From: Oscillospiraceae bacterium
GTDB taxonomy: Bacteria > Bacillota_A > Clostridia > Saccharofermentanales > Saccharofermentanaceae
Assembly (NCBI GenBank): GCA_902791885.1
Contig: CADAXO010000020.1
Coordinates: forward strand, 1 to 19,220
Direction: 5' to 3'
DNA: 19,220 nucleotides
Under the pieces are notes generated by a model. The model saw only the letters and a list, made by a program, of their open reading frames with translations. It was not told the DNA's origin and ran no database searches. Shown in pieces: positions 1-7,745 of this stretch. The stretch's first letter is position 1; each line of letters opens with the position of its first letter. A program made the translations under genes and the position numbers.

Positions 1-87
1 TGGTGCGGATGGCGGGACTTGAACCCGCACGAGATTGCTCCCACTAGCACCTGAAGCTAGCGCGTCTGCCAATTCCACCACATCCGC
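1..87 (-). tRNA. tRNA-Leu, anticodon CAG
   Basis: On the minus strand the sequence folds as a class II (long variable arm) tRNA. The 7-bp acceptor stem pairs GCGGATG (81-87 complement) with CATCCGC, followed by discriminator A and an encoded CCA at 3-1. The T arm is GCGGG / TTCAAGT / CCCGC. The anticodon stem CTAGC/GCTAG encloses the loop TTCAGGT, which gives anticodon CAG and so decodes CUG leucine codons. A D-loop-like GGAATTGGCAGAC and a variable arm of the size expected for tRNA-Leu are present. The CCA end lies exactly at the left edge of the window, so anything downstream of it is not visible. Confidence 0.97.
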
Positions 88-100
88 AAAACGCATAGGA

Positions 101-129
101 ATATTACATTAAATCATCTTTAAAATCAA
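101..129 (-). promoter_or_regulatory. sigma-A-type promoter of tRNA-Leu
   Basis: Read on the minus strand, a -35 hexamer TTGATT (complement of 124-129) is followed after exactly 17 bp by a -10 hexamer TAATAT (complement of 101-106). Transcription would start near 94, about seven bases before the mature tRNA 5' end at 87. That short leader is what RNase P processing would expect. The promoter is divergent from, and very close to, the promoter of the lipoprotein gene. Confidence 0.6.
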
Positions 130-136
130 CTGACAT

Positions 137-162
137 TATAATGCTATAATCAATTACGGAGG
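137..162 (+). promoter_or_regulatory. extended -10 promoter and RBS of lipoprotein gene
   Basis: Two TATAAT hexamers occur at 137-142 and 145-150. The second is preceded by TG plus one base, making a perfect extended -10 (TGnTATAAT, 142-150). No good -35 is present at the usual distance, which is acceptable for an extended -10 promoter. A start near 157 would leave a 5' UTR of only about ten bases, and the first hexamer would give about eighteen. The ribosome binding site GGAGG is at 158-162, four bases before the ATG at 167. Confidence 0.5.
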
Positions 163-166
163 ATAT

Positions 167-1354
167 ATGAGTAAACGTCTTATTTCTGTAGCTTTGGTTA
201 TATCATTGATGATGTCCTGCATTTTTATGTCAGGTTGTGCTGCCGAAGAGAATGTTTTTCCTCACCTTAATTTTGAAGACGAATCGTTGAGCTCATCACG
301 CCAGATAAGTTCCGAAGAAGAGGTTATAGAATCTGATCTTCATGAGATTACCGTAGCACTTCCTTTGTCAGAGGATACGGTCAATCTTTTGATGAAGCTA
401 TATTATGCCAAGAGTAATAATCTTTTCCCTGACGGTATGACGGGCGCTGACATAAGTATCGAGTATCTTGATGCCATAAGTACTCCCTGGGTAGTAAATA
501 CGATCACTACAGCAGGAACGGGAGAGACGTATACTTCATTCGAATCACTTCATGAAGATGATATTTATCCCGATCTGTTCCTTACAACGGATATGGAGGA
601 CATGATCTCTCATAATGAAGCATTATCGTTCGATCCTTATCTTTCCAATGATTACAGTCTTTCTTCATCGTCGATATATCTCGGGGCAGTGGAGGCTTTA
701 AGACACGGACAGGATCATTACGGACTTCCGTTCTATTCTTCTGTCTATATGCTCGCGGGAAGCAGCGAGTTTCTTCCTGAAGACGGCGTTCCTTCATACA
801 ACTTAAGCGGTGAAGAACTTATTGAATATATCAGAAGCATTCCCGGTATAAACGCTGACGGATCAGTTTATATAACGAGGTTTTACGATGCCGGAAGTCT
901 TACTCCTTTCATGGGCGAGGAGTATTCAAGCAGTCTTATCAATGAAGGCTTGTCTTCTACTACTGATAACTTCGGCGCAGATCCCAGGGTATCCAGATCC
1001 TGCGGCATGTGGCTTATGAACTCCGGAGAATTCGATACATGGGAATACTATTATCCTGACGGCCTTTACTTTACGATGCTGCCGACGGATAACGTTAATG
1101 CGGTAGTTTATCCTCTTTGTCTTTCGGCTTCATCGTCTGACCCTGAGTTCGCGGCAGGATTTGCTTCTTTCATCTGTTTTGATAAGGATGCGCAGATGCT
1201 CCTAAGAAGACTTGAACCATTGCGCGGTTATTTCCCTTCCATAAGTTCCAGAGGAGTTTGGGATGTAATAAGTACCGATGAGAAGTTCGGCACTTCCGCA
1301 ATGCTTTACGAGCAGTATATGGAGCAGGCTGTGTATACGGCTGCGGAGGCTTGA
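167..1354 (+). CDS. putative lipoprotein, extracellular solute-binding-like
   Basis: The 395-residue product has a typical lipoprotein signal: positive start (SKR), hydrophobic stretch and lipobox Met-Ser-Gly-Cys with Cys24 as the acylation site. It should therefore be anchored on the outer face of the membrane. A Ser/Glu-rich linker of about 30 residues follows. The rest (from residue about 60, EITVALPLSED) resembles the family 1 extracellular solute-binding proteins of ABC importers, including a GLPFYSSVYMLAG segment like the hinge-region motif of sugar binders. No permease or ATPase gene is adjacent, so the ligand cannot be inferred and the protein may work with a distant transporter or as a sensor. 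GGAGG at 158-162 supports the ATG at 167. The stop is one base before the next ATG, so the genes are probably co-transcribed. The lipoprotein call is firm; the binding-protein call is moderate. Confidence 0.75.
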   Translation: MSKRLISVALVISLMMSCIFMSGCAAEENVFPHLNFEDESLSSSRQISSEEEVIESDLHEITVALPLSEDTVNLLMKLYYAKSNNLFPDGMTGADISIEYLDAISTPWVVNTITTAGTGETYTSFESLHEDDIYPDLFLTTDMEDMISHNEALSFDPYLSNDYSLSSSSIYLGAVEALRHGQDHYGLPFYSSVYMLAGSSEFLPEDGVPSYNLSGEELIEYIRSIPGINADGSVYITRFYDAGSLTPFMGEEYSSSLINEGLSSTTDNFGADPRVSRSCGMWLMNSGEFDTWEYYYPDGLYFTMLPTDNVNAVVYPLCLSASSSDPEFAAGFASFICFDKDAQMLLRRLEPLRGYFPSISSRGVWDVISTDEKFGTSAMLYEQYMEQAVYTAAEA

Positions 1355-1355
1355 T

Positions 1356-1907
1356 ATGGACGGGATAAGAAAGGTTCGTATCCAGGATGCATCCAAACTT
1401 AAGGGGATACTCGGCTGTGACACGGCTGTGGCTGCCGAGAACAAGATCAGGGGCAAAGTGATCTACTCCGACATTGAGTTTACAGTTCTGTCTTTTTGCA
1501 CTTTTACAAGCTCCCGGGCTGTTATCATGCGATTCAAGGGACAGACGGGGGATAAGCTCACAGACGATCTTCTGCGCTATTTCTTCTTCGAAAAGAATAT
1601 CTACAAAGTAAGCGTTATCATTCCGATTGATGATCAGACAACTGAAGATGTGCTCATAAGAAACGGGTTTATGCAGGAAGCTGTTCTTCATGAAGAGCTT
1701 TATGTTGACGGCTTCTTCAAGGATGCGGGTCTGTTTTATATAACGCTTCCTATGTATACGAATTACAACGTAGGGTTTATACCGTTCCAAAGAGGTGTAA
1801 TTGCCGTTGCAGGCGGTATCGATTATGTTGACCGTATCTCATTTTTAAGGTTCGATGAGACACCTGCTGATCCTATGAGGCAGATGATCTTCCCGCCGAA
1901 GTTATGA
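1356..1907 (+). CDS. GNAT-like N-acetyltransferase with MGMT N-domain-like tail
   Basis: The chosen start is ATG 1356, preceded by GGAGG at 1345-1349, which gives 183 residues. An upstream in-frame ATG at 1278 lies inside the lipoprotein gene and has no such support. Residues about 65-134 look like the C-terminal half of a GNAT fold: a helix (DDLLRYFFFEKN), strand KVSVIIP, a helix ending in IRNGFMQEAVL (compare the family's LGFxxEGxLR) and a final strand. The usual acetyl-CoA pyrophosphate loop is poorly matched (RFKGQTGDK), so activity is uncertain. Residues about 135-183 do not belong to GNAT. FIPFQRGVIAVAGGIDYVDR and the following ISFLRFDE resemble the TPxGxLxxA...xxF opening of O6-alkylguanine transferases, whose second domain is encoded by the next gene in another frame. 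The genes overlap as ATGA. Either this is a split bifunctional protein or the tail is coincidental. Confidence 0.6.
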   Translation: MDGIRKVRIQDASKLKGILGCDTAVAAENKIRGKVIYSDIEFTVLSFCTFTSSRAVIMRFKGQTGDKLTDDLLRYFFFEKNIYKVSVIIPIDDQTTEDVLIRNGFMQEAVLHEELYVDGFFKDAGLFYITLPMYTNYNVGFIPFQRGVIAVAGGIDYVDRISFLRFDETPADPMRQMIFPPKL

Positions 1908-2269
1908 GAGCTGTTAAGGAGATAAGAGAATATCTTTATAAGGAAAGAACTTCGTTTGATATAAATTATAAGCTTCCGGAGTCTTCTGATTTCAGACTTG
2001 CGGTATGGGAGTGCTTAAGGAAGATTCCTTACGGCTATACCAAAAGCTATGAGGACATAGCTTTGGAACTTACTCACGGCAATATCAAAGAAGCAAGAAA
2101 ACTAACACGTGCAGTGGGACACGCCTGTTCCGAGAACCCTGTACCGATAATAATCCCATGCCATAGAGTAATCGGCAAGGACGGAAAGCTTGTAGGTTTC
2201 ACGGGAGGAGTCGAGTTCAAGGACTTCCTTCTTACGCATGAGCTTTTCGCTGCTATGCCGCTGGCTTAA
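1904..2269 (+). CDS. ogt: methylated-DNA-[protein]-cysteine S-methyltransferase, C-terminal domain
   Basis: This 121-residue protein carries the complete DNA-binding/catalytic domain of O6-alkylguanine-DNA alkyltransferases, which repair alkylated guanine by transferring the alkyl group to their own cysteine. Visible landmarks are VWECLRKIPYGYTKSYEDIA (the helix before the HTH), RAVGHACSENP at 69-79 (recognition helix with the arginine finger), the active-site Pro-Cys-His-Arg-Val at 85-89 with Cys86 as methyl acceptor, and the closing GFTGGVEFKDFLLTHE. Ordinary Ogt proteins are about 160-180 residues, with an N-terminal RNase H-like domain that is absent here. A matching segment seems to sit at the end of the preceding gene. 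The retained PCHR means this is not an alkyltransferase-like (ATL) protein. The start overlaps the previous stop (ATGA) and has only a weak RBS, which suggests translational coupling. Confidence 0.93.
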   Translation: MRAVKEIREYLYKERTSFDINYKLPESSDFRLAVWECLRKIPYGYTKSYEDIALELTHGNIKEARKLTRAVGHACSENPVPIIIPCHRVIGKDGKLVGFTGGVEFKDFLLTHELFAAMPLA

Positions 2270-2283
2270 CGGGAGGAGAAGAA

Positions 2284-2904
2284 ATGGCAAAACACGACAA
2301 GATCATAATAGGTGATTCAACTATCCTTAACCCCGTGCCTGTTGTTATGGTATCGTGTGCAGGAAAGGACCCTTCCGATGAAGCGCAAAGGCCCAATATC
2401 ATTACTGTCGCGTGGACGGGCACAATCAATTCAGAACCTCCGATAGTGTCGGTATCCGTAAGAAAATCACGTCACTCGCATAAGCTTATCTCCGATACGG
2501 GAGAGTTTGTTATAAACCTTGTAAACAAGCAGCTTTGTAAGCCTTGTGATCTTTGCGGAGTGAAAAGCGGCGCTGATATAGATAAGTTCAAAACATGTGG
2601 CTTAACTGCAGTTAAGGCTGAAGGCCTTAATTATGCTTATGCGATCAAGGAAGCTCCGGTGTCGGTATCATGTAAGGTGGAATCCGTGATAGAACTCGGT
2701 TCGCATGATATGTTTACGGCTAAGATAGTCGGAGTTACTGCAGATTCGTATCTTCTTGATAAGAACGGCAGACTTTGCCTTGATAATGCCAATCTTGTGG
2801 CGTATAACCACGGGGAGTATTTCCTCTTAGGGAAAAAACTCGGGTTCTTCGGCTATTCGGTAGCAAGCGAAGATATCATAAAAAAGAGAATGGGAGAGAA
2901 TTAA
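2284..2904 (+). CDS. flavin reductase family protein (FMN-binding split barrel)
   Basis: The 206-residue product matches the flavin reductase-like / flavoredoxin family. It has an opening NPVPVVMVSC strand, PNIITVAWTGTINSEPP and VSVSVRKSRHSHKLI (FMN phosphate-contact region), GEFVINLV, the family's CGVKSGxDxDKF segment near 91-102, and a C-terminal YFLLGKKLGFFGYS. Members bind FMN and shuttle electrons between NAD(P)H or redox partners and oxidases, or act as small redox proteins; the partner is unknown here. Three cysteines (Cys85, Cys88, Cys91) form CxxCxxC. To my knowledge the family normally keeps only the last one. A strong GGGAGGAG (2271-2278) lies before ATG 2284, fourteen bases after the ogt stop. 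The stop overlaps the next start by one base. Confidence 0.85.
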   Translation: MAKHDKIIIGDSTILNPVPVVMVSCAGKDPSDEAQRPNIITVAWTGTINSEPPIVSVSVRKSRHSHKLISDTGEFVINLVNKQLCKPCDLCGVKSGADIDKFKTCGLTAVKAEGLNYAYAIKEAPVSVSCKVESVIELGSHDMFTAKIVGVTADSYLLDKNGRLCLDNANLVAYNHGEYFLLGKKLGFFGYSVASEDIIKKRMGEN

Positions 2905-3479
2905 TGGAATTCATAGGTATAGAGAAGCTTTATGAGAGCAGATTCATCACAAGATATAACGTTCAGTATAAGACGAATCTCGGCAACATCAAGAATTACG
3001 AGATCGTAAGCCGTAACAATAATCTCAAGTCTTTCGAAGATCTTAAGAACAGTCCCGCTGAAGCCGTAGTTCTTATAATCCATGACAAGAGCGGTCAGAA
3101 GATACTGCTCAATAAAGAGTTCAGAATGGCCGTAGGCGATTATGCCTATAATTTCCCGGCAGGACTTATAGATCCGGGAGAGGACTACAAGGCTGCGGCT
3201 GTAAGAGAACTTTGGGAAGAGACAGGTCTTAATCTTACGGAGGTTAAGGATGTCTGGCCTCAAAGCTTCAGTGCCGTCGGTATAATGAACGAGAAATCCA
3301 TTGTTGTTATAGGTGAGGCTGAAGGAGAGTTCGCTCCTTCCACATCTGACGAGGAAGAGATCGAAGCGTTGTGGTTTACCAAGGACGAGATGCGTGAGCT
3401 TCTTAAGAATGATCAGCATTTTGCCGCTAGAACGCAGGCATACTGCTGGTGCTGGGCTCACAGTGAAGGTTTTAAGTAA
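2904..3479 (+). CDS. NUDIX hydrolase, ADP-ribose pyrophosphatase-like
   Basis: The 191-residue product contains a perfect Nudix box, Gx5Ex7REUxEExGU. It runs from Gly87 to Leu109, with Glu93 and the catalytic/metal-binding Arg101-Glu102 and Glu105-Glu106. The flanking layout (N-terminal beta strands with RYNVQYKT, then NFPAGLIDPGED before the box) is that of ADP-ribose/ADP-sugar pyrophosphatases such as NudF, which split ADP-ribose into AMP and ribose-5-phosphate. The exact substrate cannot be read from sequence. GGGAG at 2892-2896 is seven bases before the ATG, and the ATG overlaps the previous TAA (TAATG). The 3' end overlaps holA in the same way, so the gene is firmly embedded in this operon. 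Confidence 0.9.
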   Translation: MEFIGIEKLYESRFITRYNVQYKTNLGNIKNYEIVSRNNNLKSFEDLKNSPAEAVVLIIHDKSGQKILLNKEFRMAVGDYAYNFPAGLIDPGEDYKAAAVRELWEETGLNLTEVKDVWPQSFSAVGIMNEKSIVVIGEAEGEFAPSTSDEEEIEALWFTKDEMRELLKNDQHFAARTQAYCWCWAHSEGFK

Positions 3480-4474
3480 TGATAGTAGCCACAAACAACC
3501 TGAATAAAAGAATAGGCGAGAATGAGGATAAGCTGTTTCTTCTTTACGGAGAAGAGGATTTCTTCATAGATCTTGCCGTCATGACCATCAAGAAGAAGTA
3601 CCTTGAGAAAGGCTTCGAACAGATGGATTATGCGAAACTCGATTTCAACAACAAGGCTGTTTCCGTAGAGAAGATAACCGAGAATATCGAGCTCCCCGCG
3701 TGGGCTTCTAAGAAAAGGGTCATAGAAGTCGTTAATTTCGAATTCGACAAGGATTCTACAGAGAAGCTGCCTTCGGTAATATCTAAGCTTCCTGAAGGAA
3801 CTGTTCTGGTGTTTGTAGCAGCTTCTTTTGACAAGCGTAAGAAGAAGCTCCTCGATGCATTCGATAAGAACGGGATTGTCTGTGAAGTAAAGCATCTTGA
3901 TGAAGCTGTGTTAAGTAAGATCATAAGTTCCGGATTATCCAAAGCAGGACTTACCGTTACGCCTGAAGCGTGCGACAGTATAATAAGCCGTTACGACAAG
4001 TCGATGAGACGCATCGATTCGGCTGTAAAGAGGATCTCGATGTATTGTTCGGCCACTGATACGAAGAATGTTGACTTCGATGTCGTGGAGGAACTGTGTG
4101 AGCCTGATGTCCATGCCAGAGTATTCGATATTATGGATGCCGTAGGAGAGGGTAATGCCGCTAAGGCTATTGTCCTTCTTGATAATCTTATAAAGCTCAA
4201 GGAGCCGCTTCCAAAGATAAGATTCATGATGGCAAGGCATTTCAGGGAACTAATCTGTGCCAAGGAGCTCAACAATAAGAACGCTCTTGTATCCAGAATG
4301 GGCGTTAAGAGCTTCAATGCCGACAAACTCCTAAGGCAGTCAAGAAATTTTAACATGAACAAGCTTCTGACTTTATATAATCTGTGCTTCAAAAACGATT
4401 ACGACTTAAAGCACGGCACGGTGGACGAGAGAGCCAGTCTCGAGTCTTTCATTGTCCTTGCATCAGGTAAGTAA
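3479..4474 (+). CDS. holA: DNA polymerase III delta subunit
   Basis: The 331-residue product has the length and landmarks of bacterial HolA, the clamp-loader subunit that opens the beta sliding clamp together with delta' and tau/gamma. The N-terminal LFLLYGEEDFFIDLAVMTIKKKYL replaces the Walker A motif of true AAA+ ATPases. It is followed by ELPAWASKKRVIEVVNFEF, a VLVFVAASFDKRKKKLLDAF strand-helix unit, HLDEAVLSKII with KSMRRIDSAVKRISMY (the middle domain), and a C-terminal collar domain (LDNLIKLKEPLPKIRFMMAR, DLKHG). The ATG at 3479 overlaps the NUDIX stop by one base, with GAAGG about ten bases upstream. It is the last gene of the six-gene run. In Firmicutes holA more often sits near comEC and rpsT, and neither is visible here. 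Confidence 0.9.
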   Translation: MIVATNNLNKRIGENEDKLFLLYGEEDFFIDLAVMTIKKKYLEKGFEQMDYAKLDFNNKAVSVEKITENIELPAWASKKRVIEVVNFEFDKDSTEKLPSVISKLPEGTVLVFVAASFDKRKKKLLDAFDKNGIVCEVKHLDEAVLSKIISSGLSKAGLTVTPEACDSIISRYDKSMRRIDSAVKRISMYCSATDTKNVDFDVVEELCEPDVHARVFDIMDAVGEGNAAKAIVLLDNLIKLKEPLPKIRFMMARHFRELICAKELNNKNALVSRMGVKSFNADKLLRQSRNFNMNKLLTLYNLCFKNDYDLKHGTVDERASLESFIVLASGK

Positions 4475-4486
4475 TTCCTTTAAAAT
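4458..4486 (+). promoter_or_regulatory. possible icd promoter
   Basis: TTGCAT at 4458-4463 and TAAAAT at 4481-4486 are separated by exactly 17 bp, overlapping the end of holA. A start near 4493 would give a leader of about 24 bases before icd. The -35 matches consensus in only three of six positions, so this is a candidate and not a firm call. The 42-base gap shows no terminator, so readthrough from holA is also possible. Confidence 0.35.
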
Positions 4487-4516
4487 AGTGCAGTTAATAA
4501 GAAGTTGGAGGAAATT

Positions 4517-5713
4517 ATGTCTAAGATTCAGATGAAGACCCCGCTCGTCGAGATGGACGGCGATGAGATGACAAGAGTTGTTTGGAAGCAGATTAAGGAT
4601 ATCGTTATTCTGCCTTTCGTAGATCTTAAGACCGAGTATTTTGATCTTGGTTTGCCTAACAGAGATGCTACAGGTGACCAGGTTACTATAGATTCAGCGA
4701 ACCGCACTAAGGAACTCGGTGTCGCTGTAAAGTGTGCAACTATCACTCCTAACGCTCAGCGTATGGAAGAATATAATCTCCACAAGATGTGGAAGAGCCC
4801 TAACGGAACTATCAGAGCTATGCTCGACGGTACTGTATTCAGATCACCGATACTCGTTAACGGCATCAATCCTTTCGTAAGCTGCTGGAAGAAACCTATT
4901 ACTATCGCAAGACATGCTTACGGTGATGTTTACAGAAACTCCGAGATCCGTGTTGACGGTCCTGCTACTGCAGAGCTTCTTGTTACATATCCTGACGGAA
5001 GACAGGAAAAGAAGACTATCTTCGAGTTCGACGATGCAGGTATCATCCAGGGCATCCACAACACAGATAAGTCCATCGCGGCTTTCGCACGTTCATGCTT
5101 CACTTATGCTCTTGAGGTTAAGCAGAGCATCTGGTTCGCTACAAAGGATACAATTTCCAAGGTTTACGACCACAGATTCAAGGACATCTTCGCAGAGATC
5201 TTCGAGGCTGAGTTCAAGGACAGATTCGAAGCTGCAGGTATCGAGTATTTCTACACACTTATCGATGATGCTGTAGCAAGAGTTATGAGATCCGAGGGCG
5301 GTTTCATCTGGGCATGCAAGAACTATGACGGTGACGTTATGTCCGACATGCTCGCTTCTGCCTGCGGTTCACTTGCTATGATGACTTCCGTTCTTGTTTC
5401 ACCTGACGGTGTATTCGAGTACGAGGCTGCTCACGGAACTGTTACACGTCACTACTACAAGTACCTCAAGGGTGAAGCTACTTCCACGAATCCTATGGCT
5501 ACGCTTTTCGCTTGGACAGGCGCTCTGAAGAAGAGAGCTGAGCTCGATGAGCTCCCTGAGCTTGCTGCTTTTGCCGAGAAGCTCGAAAAGGCTTCCATCG
5601 AGACTATCGAATCCGGAACGATCACAGGTGACCTTAAGAACCTCATCGATGTACCGGTAAAGAATGTTGTTAATACAGAAGACTTCTTAAAGGCTATTGC
5701 CGAGAAGCTTTAA
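4517..5713 (+). CDS. icd: NADP-dependent isocitrate dehydrogenase, homodimeric type
   Basis: The enzyme oxidatively decarboxylates isocitrate to 2-oxoglutarate, giving NADPH and the carbon skeleton of glutamate. It is the short homodimeric subfamily shared with eukaryotic IDH1/IDH2, not the E. coli type. Substrate-site residues are visible: KSPNGTIR at 93-100 (Ser94, Asn96, Arg100), Arg109 and Arg132 in [10 protein letters not shown]. Metal-binding aspartates lie in [16 protein letters not shown] and the following YDGDVMSD. The NADP-specifying segment is [17 protein letters not shown] with TSTNP after it. ATG 4517 is preferred because GGAGG (4507-4511) precedes it by five bases. An in-frame TTG at 4505 would put the ribosome binding site inside the gene. 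Length is 398 residues, normal for the family. Codon choice looks biased toward frequent codons, consistent with high expression. No citrate synthase or aconitase gene is adjacent. Confidence 0.97.
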   Translation: MSKIQMKTPLVEMDGDEMTRVVWKQIKDIVILPFVDLKTEYFDLGLPNRDATGDQVTIDSANRTKELGVAVKCATITPNAQRMEEYNLHKMWKSPNGTIRAMLDGTVFRSPILVNGINPFVSCWKKPITIARHAYGDVYRNSEIRVDGPATAELLVTYPDGRQEKKTIFEFDDAGIIQGIHNTDKSIAAFARSCFTYALEVKQSIWFATKDTISKVYDHRFKDIFAEIFEAEFKDRFEAAGIEYFYTLIDDAVARVMRSEGGFIWACKNYDGDVMSDMLASACGSLAMMTSVLVSPDGVFEYEAAHGTVTRHYYKYLKGEATSTNPMATLFAWTGALKKRAELDELPELAAFAEKLEKASIETIESGTITGDLKNLIDVPVKNVVNTEDFLKAIAEKL

Positions 5714-5729
5714 TAAAGGAGACAGAACA

Positions 5730-6251
5730 ATGACTTATTACGAGACATGGATCGATAATTCCGAGAACGTTAAGGATCAGAATTCCTATTCACGTTATAT
5801 CAACACATACTATGCAATGGAGAGGGATGCTTATGACAAGATCCTTTCCGCTTATCCTGATAATAAGGAATTAACTTCCGGCAAAGCTTCTGAGCTTGCT
5901 GCTAAGCTCGGCTTTAATAAGGAGACTATGGATATCTTCGTAGGTTTCCTTGACGGTATCCAGACATCTCTTAACAAGGAGATCGACGTTGAGCATGTTG
6001 ATGACGATACCGAGATCGATCTTGATATCGATTATGAGAAGCTTTACTACAACATGAGAGATGCCAAGGCTTCATGGCTCTTCAAGCTTTCTTCCTGGAA
6101 GAAGGTTCTTGATGAGAACAAGACTGCAGAGATCGCAAGAGCTTACAGAGAAGCTAATATCGCTCATTCCAACAAGGTAGGGAGAAACGATCCCTGTCCT
6201 TGCGGTTCCGGCAAGAAATACAAGAATTGTTGCGGTAAAAAGCAAGTTTAA
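5730..6251 (+). CDS. SEC-C zinc-motif protein of unknown function
   Basis: The 173-residue product is mostly helical and acidic and ends in a SEC-C motif. [19 protein letters not shown] spans residues 151-169, with Cys156, Cys158, Cys167 and Cys168 able to bind one zinc. The same motif closes many SecA proteins, where it contacts SecB or ribosomes, and it also occurs on many stand-alone bacterial proteins. A very acidic stretch ([17 protein letters not shown]) lies near 88-104. No other domain is recognised. ATG 5730 is chosen because AAAGGAG lies about eight bases before it; an upstream in-frame start would fall inside icd. Only a short gap separates it from icd and two bases from mreC, so it is probably co-transcribed with both. 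The motif call is firm; the role is unknown. Confidence 0.85.
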   Translation: MTYYETWIDNSENVKDQNSYSRYINTYYAMERDAYDKILSAYPDNKELTSGKASELAAKLGFNKETMDIFVGFLDGIQTSLNKEIDVEHVDDDTEIDLDIDYEKLYYNMRDAKASWLFKLSSWKKVLDENKTAEIARAYREANIAHSNKVGRNDPCPCGSGKKYKNCCGKKQV

Positions 6252-6253
6252 AA

Positions 6254-7156
6254 ATGCGAAGACTGCTGACCAACAAGCGGTTCCTAACAGTCGTTTCATT
6301 ACTGATAATCCTGGCTGTGATCATTCTCGGTTCTATTCCGGGAAGTCCGCTTAATGCAGTTTTGAAGCCTGTCGGAGCAATCGTTAATCCGGTTCAGAAA
6401 GTTGTAAAGTTTACCGGTAATGAGATTTCCGGCTTCTGGGCAGCACTTACTGACGGTATCGCCATCAGAAACGAGAACGAGCAGTTAAGAGCCGAGATAG
6501 CCGAACTTCAGTATCAGCTTACGCAAAATGAAGAGGCTGCCATAAGATATGAGGAGTTGCAGGAGGCTTTCCACATAAGGGAAGTCTTCAGTAATTACGA
6601 TATCTTCGGCGCCTCTGTTTTGTCGCGTGAATCTGACGAGTGGTTCTCCGTTATCAGAGCAGGTGTCGGCACTTCTGACGGTATTAACCTCGAACCCGGT
6701 CAGTCACTTGCCGTTGTTGATGTAAGAATGAATCTCGTTGGCCGTGTTATCGAAGTCAATGACGATGATTCCGTAATTCTTTTGCTGCTGCACGAAGGAT
6801 TCCAGGTAAGCGGTAAGGTCAATGCCGTTAACGGTGCTACATTCATCGTAACGGGTGATGCTTCATTGAAGCAGCAGGGTCTTTGTCTCGTTACTGGTAT
6901 CGATCCCGATACTATCCCTTCAGTAGGCGATGAGATCGTAACGTCAGGTGACGGCGGTCTTTTCCCTCAGGGTATTCCGATCGGTGTTATCGAATCAGTC
7001 GACACTTCAAATGAACTTAATATAACGGCTACTTTAAGACCTTATTCAGATGTAGAGGATCTTAATGATATCTTCATTATGGTTCCTTTCGAAGATGAGA
7101 CAGTGACAGATATAGATTCAGGTGAAACTGATGAGACGGTCGTATCAGATTCGTAA
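6254..7156 (+). CDS. mreC: rod shape-determining protein MreC
   Basis: MreC links the cytoplasmic MreB/MreD machinery to periplasm-facing cell-wall synthases and activates PBP2 during elongation. The 300-residue product shows the expected order: a short positive N-terminus (MRRLLTNKR), one membrane helix at about 9-27, a coiled coil at about 72-105 (NENEQLRAEIAELQYQL), and then a double beta-barrel with VLSRESDEWFSVIRAGVGTSDGI, LVGRVIEVNDDDSVILLL and GIDPDTIPSVGDEIVTSGDG. A Thr/Asp/Glu-rich C-terminal tail follows. The start lies two bases after the SEC-C stop with no clear Shine-Dalgarno, so translation is probably coupled. The 3' end overlaps mreD by 26 bases. mreB, which usually precedes mreC, is not here. 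Confidence 0.95.
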   Translation: MRRLLTNKRFLTVVSLLIILAVIILGSIPGSPLNAVLKPVGAIVNPVQKVVKFTGNEISGFWAALTDGIAIRNENEQLRAEIAELQYQLTQNEEAAIRYEELQEAFHIREVFSNYDIFGASVLSRESDEWFSVIRAGVGTSDGINLEPGQSLAVVDVRMNLVGRVIEVNDDDSVILLLLHEGFQVSGKVNAVNGATFIVTGDASLKQQGLCLVTGIDPDTIPSVGDEIVTSGDGGLFPQGIPIGVIESVDTSNELNITATLRPYSDVEDLNDIFIMVPFEDETVTDIDSGETDETVVSDS

Positions 7157-7745
7157 GTTCGTAGTATATGCGATCTATCTTTTGCTGTTCTCCACAGTCC
7201 AGGTAACATTCCCGGGCTATCTTTCTATTTACGGCATCCGTCCCGATCTCATGTTTGTACTTGTAGTGCTTTGTGCTTACATGTTCGGTTTCTATGACGG
7301 GATCATTTTCGGCGCTTTGGCGGGAATGATAAGAGACTATTTCTCGGCTCCTTCGATAACCGGCATAGACGGTACTGTTACAACGGCATTCGGTATCGGT
7401 TTGCTTCTGATGTTCGCGGCGGCGGCATTCGGTTCATCGTTCTTTACCGAAAGGATCGAAAGGAACTTTGTCTTATCTTTGGTTGCCGTGTTAATAGCGA
7501 CTTTGGTATATAAGACCGTCGGTCATACGGTTATATTCATCTGGTCCAAGATAGTCGGAATGACCTATAATCTTGAGCTTTCGCAGATACTTCTTAAGTC
7601 GGTTCTTCCGCAGATGCTTCTTAATCTTGTGGCAGCCGTACCTTTATATCTTTTGCTTCGGTTCGCAGGCCCTTACAAGGGCGGTGTTAATCCCGTGCTT
7701 ATCGATGAGAAGAGAAAGGGGGATAACGCTTGGCTGACAATGTAA
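7131..7745 (+). CDS. mreD: rod shape-determining protein MreD
   Basis: MreD is the small polytopic membrane protein of the elongasome. The 204-residue product is strongly hydrophobic with about five to six predicted membrane spans. It has the typical PGYLSIYGIRPDLMFVLVVLCA and FYDGIIFGALAGMIRDYFSA segments (compare the family's ...PDLLLILVV... and G.v.Gf..Gll.D). ATG 7131 is preferred to the in-frame GTG at 7122 because AGGTG at 7120-7124 is correctly placed six bases before it. The gene overlaps the end of mreC by 26 bases and the start of mrdA by 16, so the three should be translated from one mRNA. Confidence 0.9.
   Translation: MRRSYQIRKFVVYAIYLLLFSTVQVTFPGYLSIYGIRPDLMFVLVVLCAYMFGFYDGIIFGALAGMIRDYFSAPSITGIDGTVTTAFGIGLLLMFAAAAFGSSFFTERIERNFVLSLVAVLIATLVYKTVGHTVIFIWSKIVGMTYNLELSQILLKSVLPQMLLNLVAAVPLYLLLRFAGPYKGGVNPVLIDEKRKGDNAWLTM

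Noticed and set aside
1..87. tRNA-Leu as an integration (att) site
   Set aside because: No integrase, excisionase or repeated copy of the tRNA 3' end is visible in the window, and the sequence beyond the CCA end lies outside it.
1170..1790. Minus-strand open frame of about 200 codons
   Set aside because: It is antisense to the lipoprotein and GNAT-like genes, has no ribosome binding site or recognisable motif, and the plus-strand genes have clear start signals.
1900..1910. Programmed -1 frameshift joining the GNAT-like and ogt genes
   Set aside because: The overlap would allow a -1 shift, but no slippery heptamer of the X-XXY-YYZ type is present and the ATGA itself gives a normal stop-restart. 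Split genes or coupling explain it more simply.
2901..3895. Minus-strand open frames antisense to the NUDIX and holA genes
   Set aside because: The plus-strand genes carry unmistakable motifs. The antisense frames show no domains and arise from codon bias.
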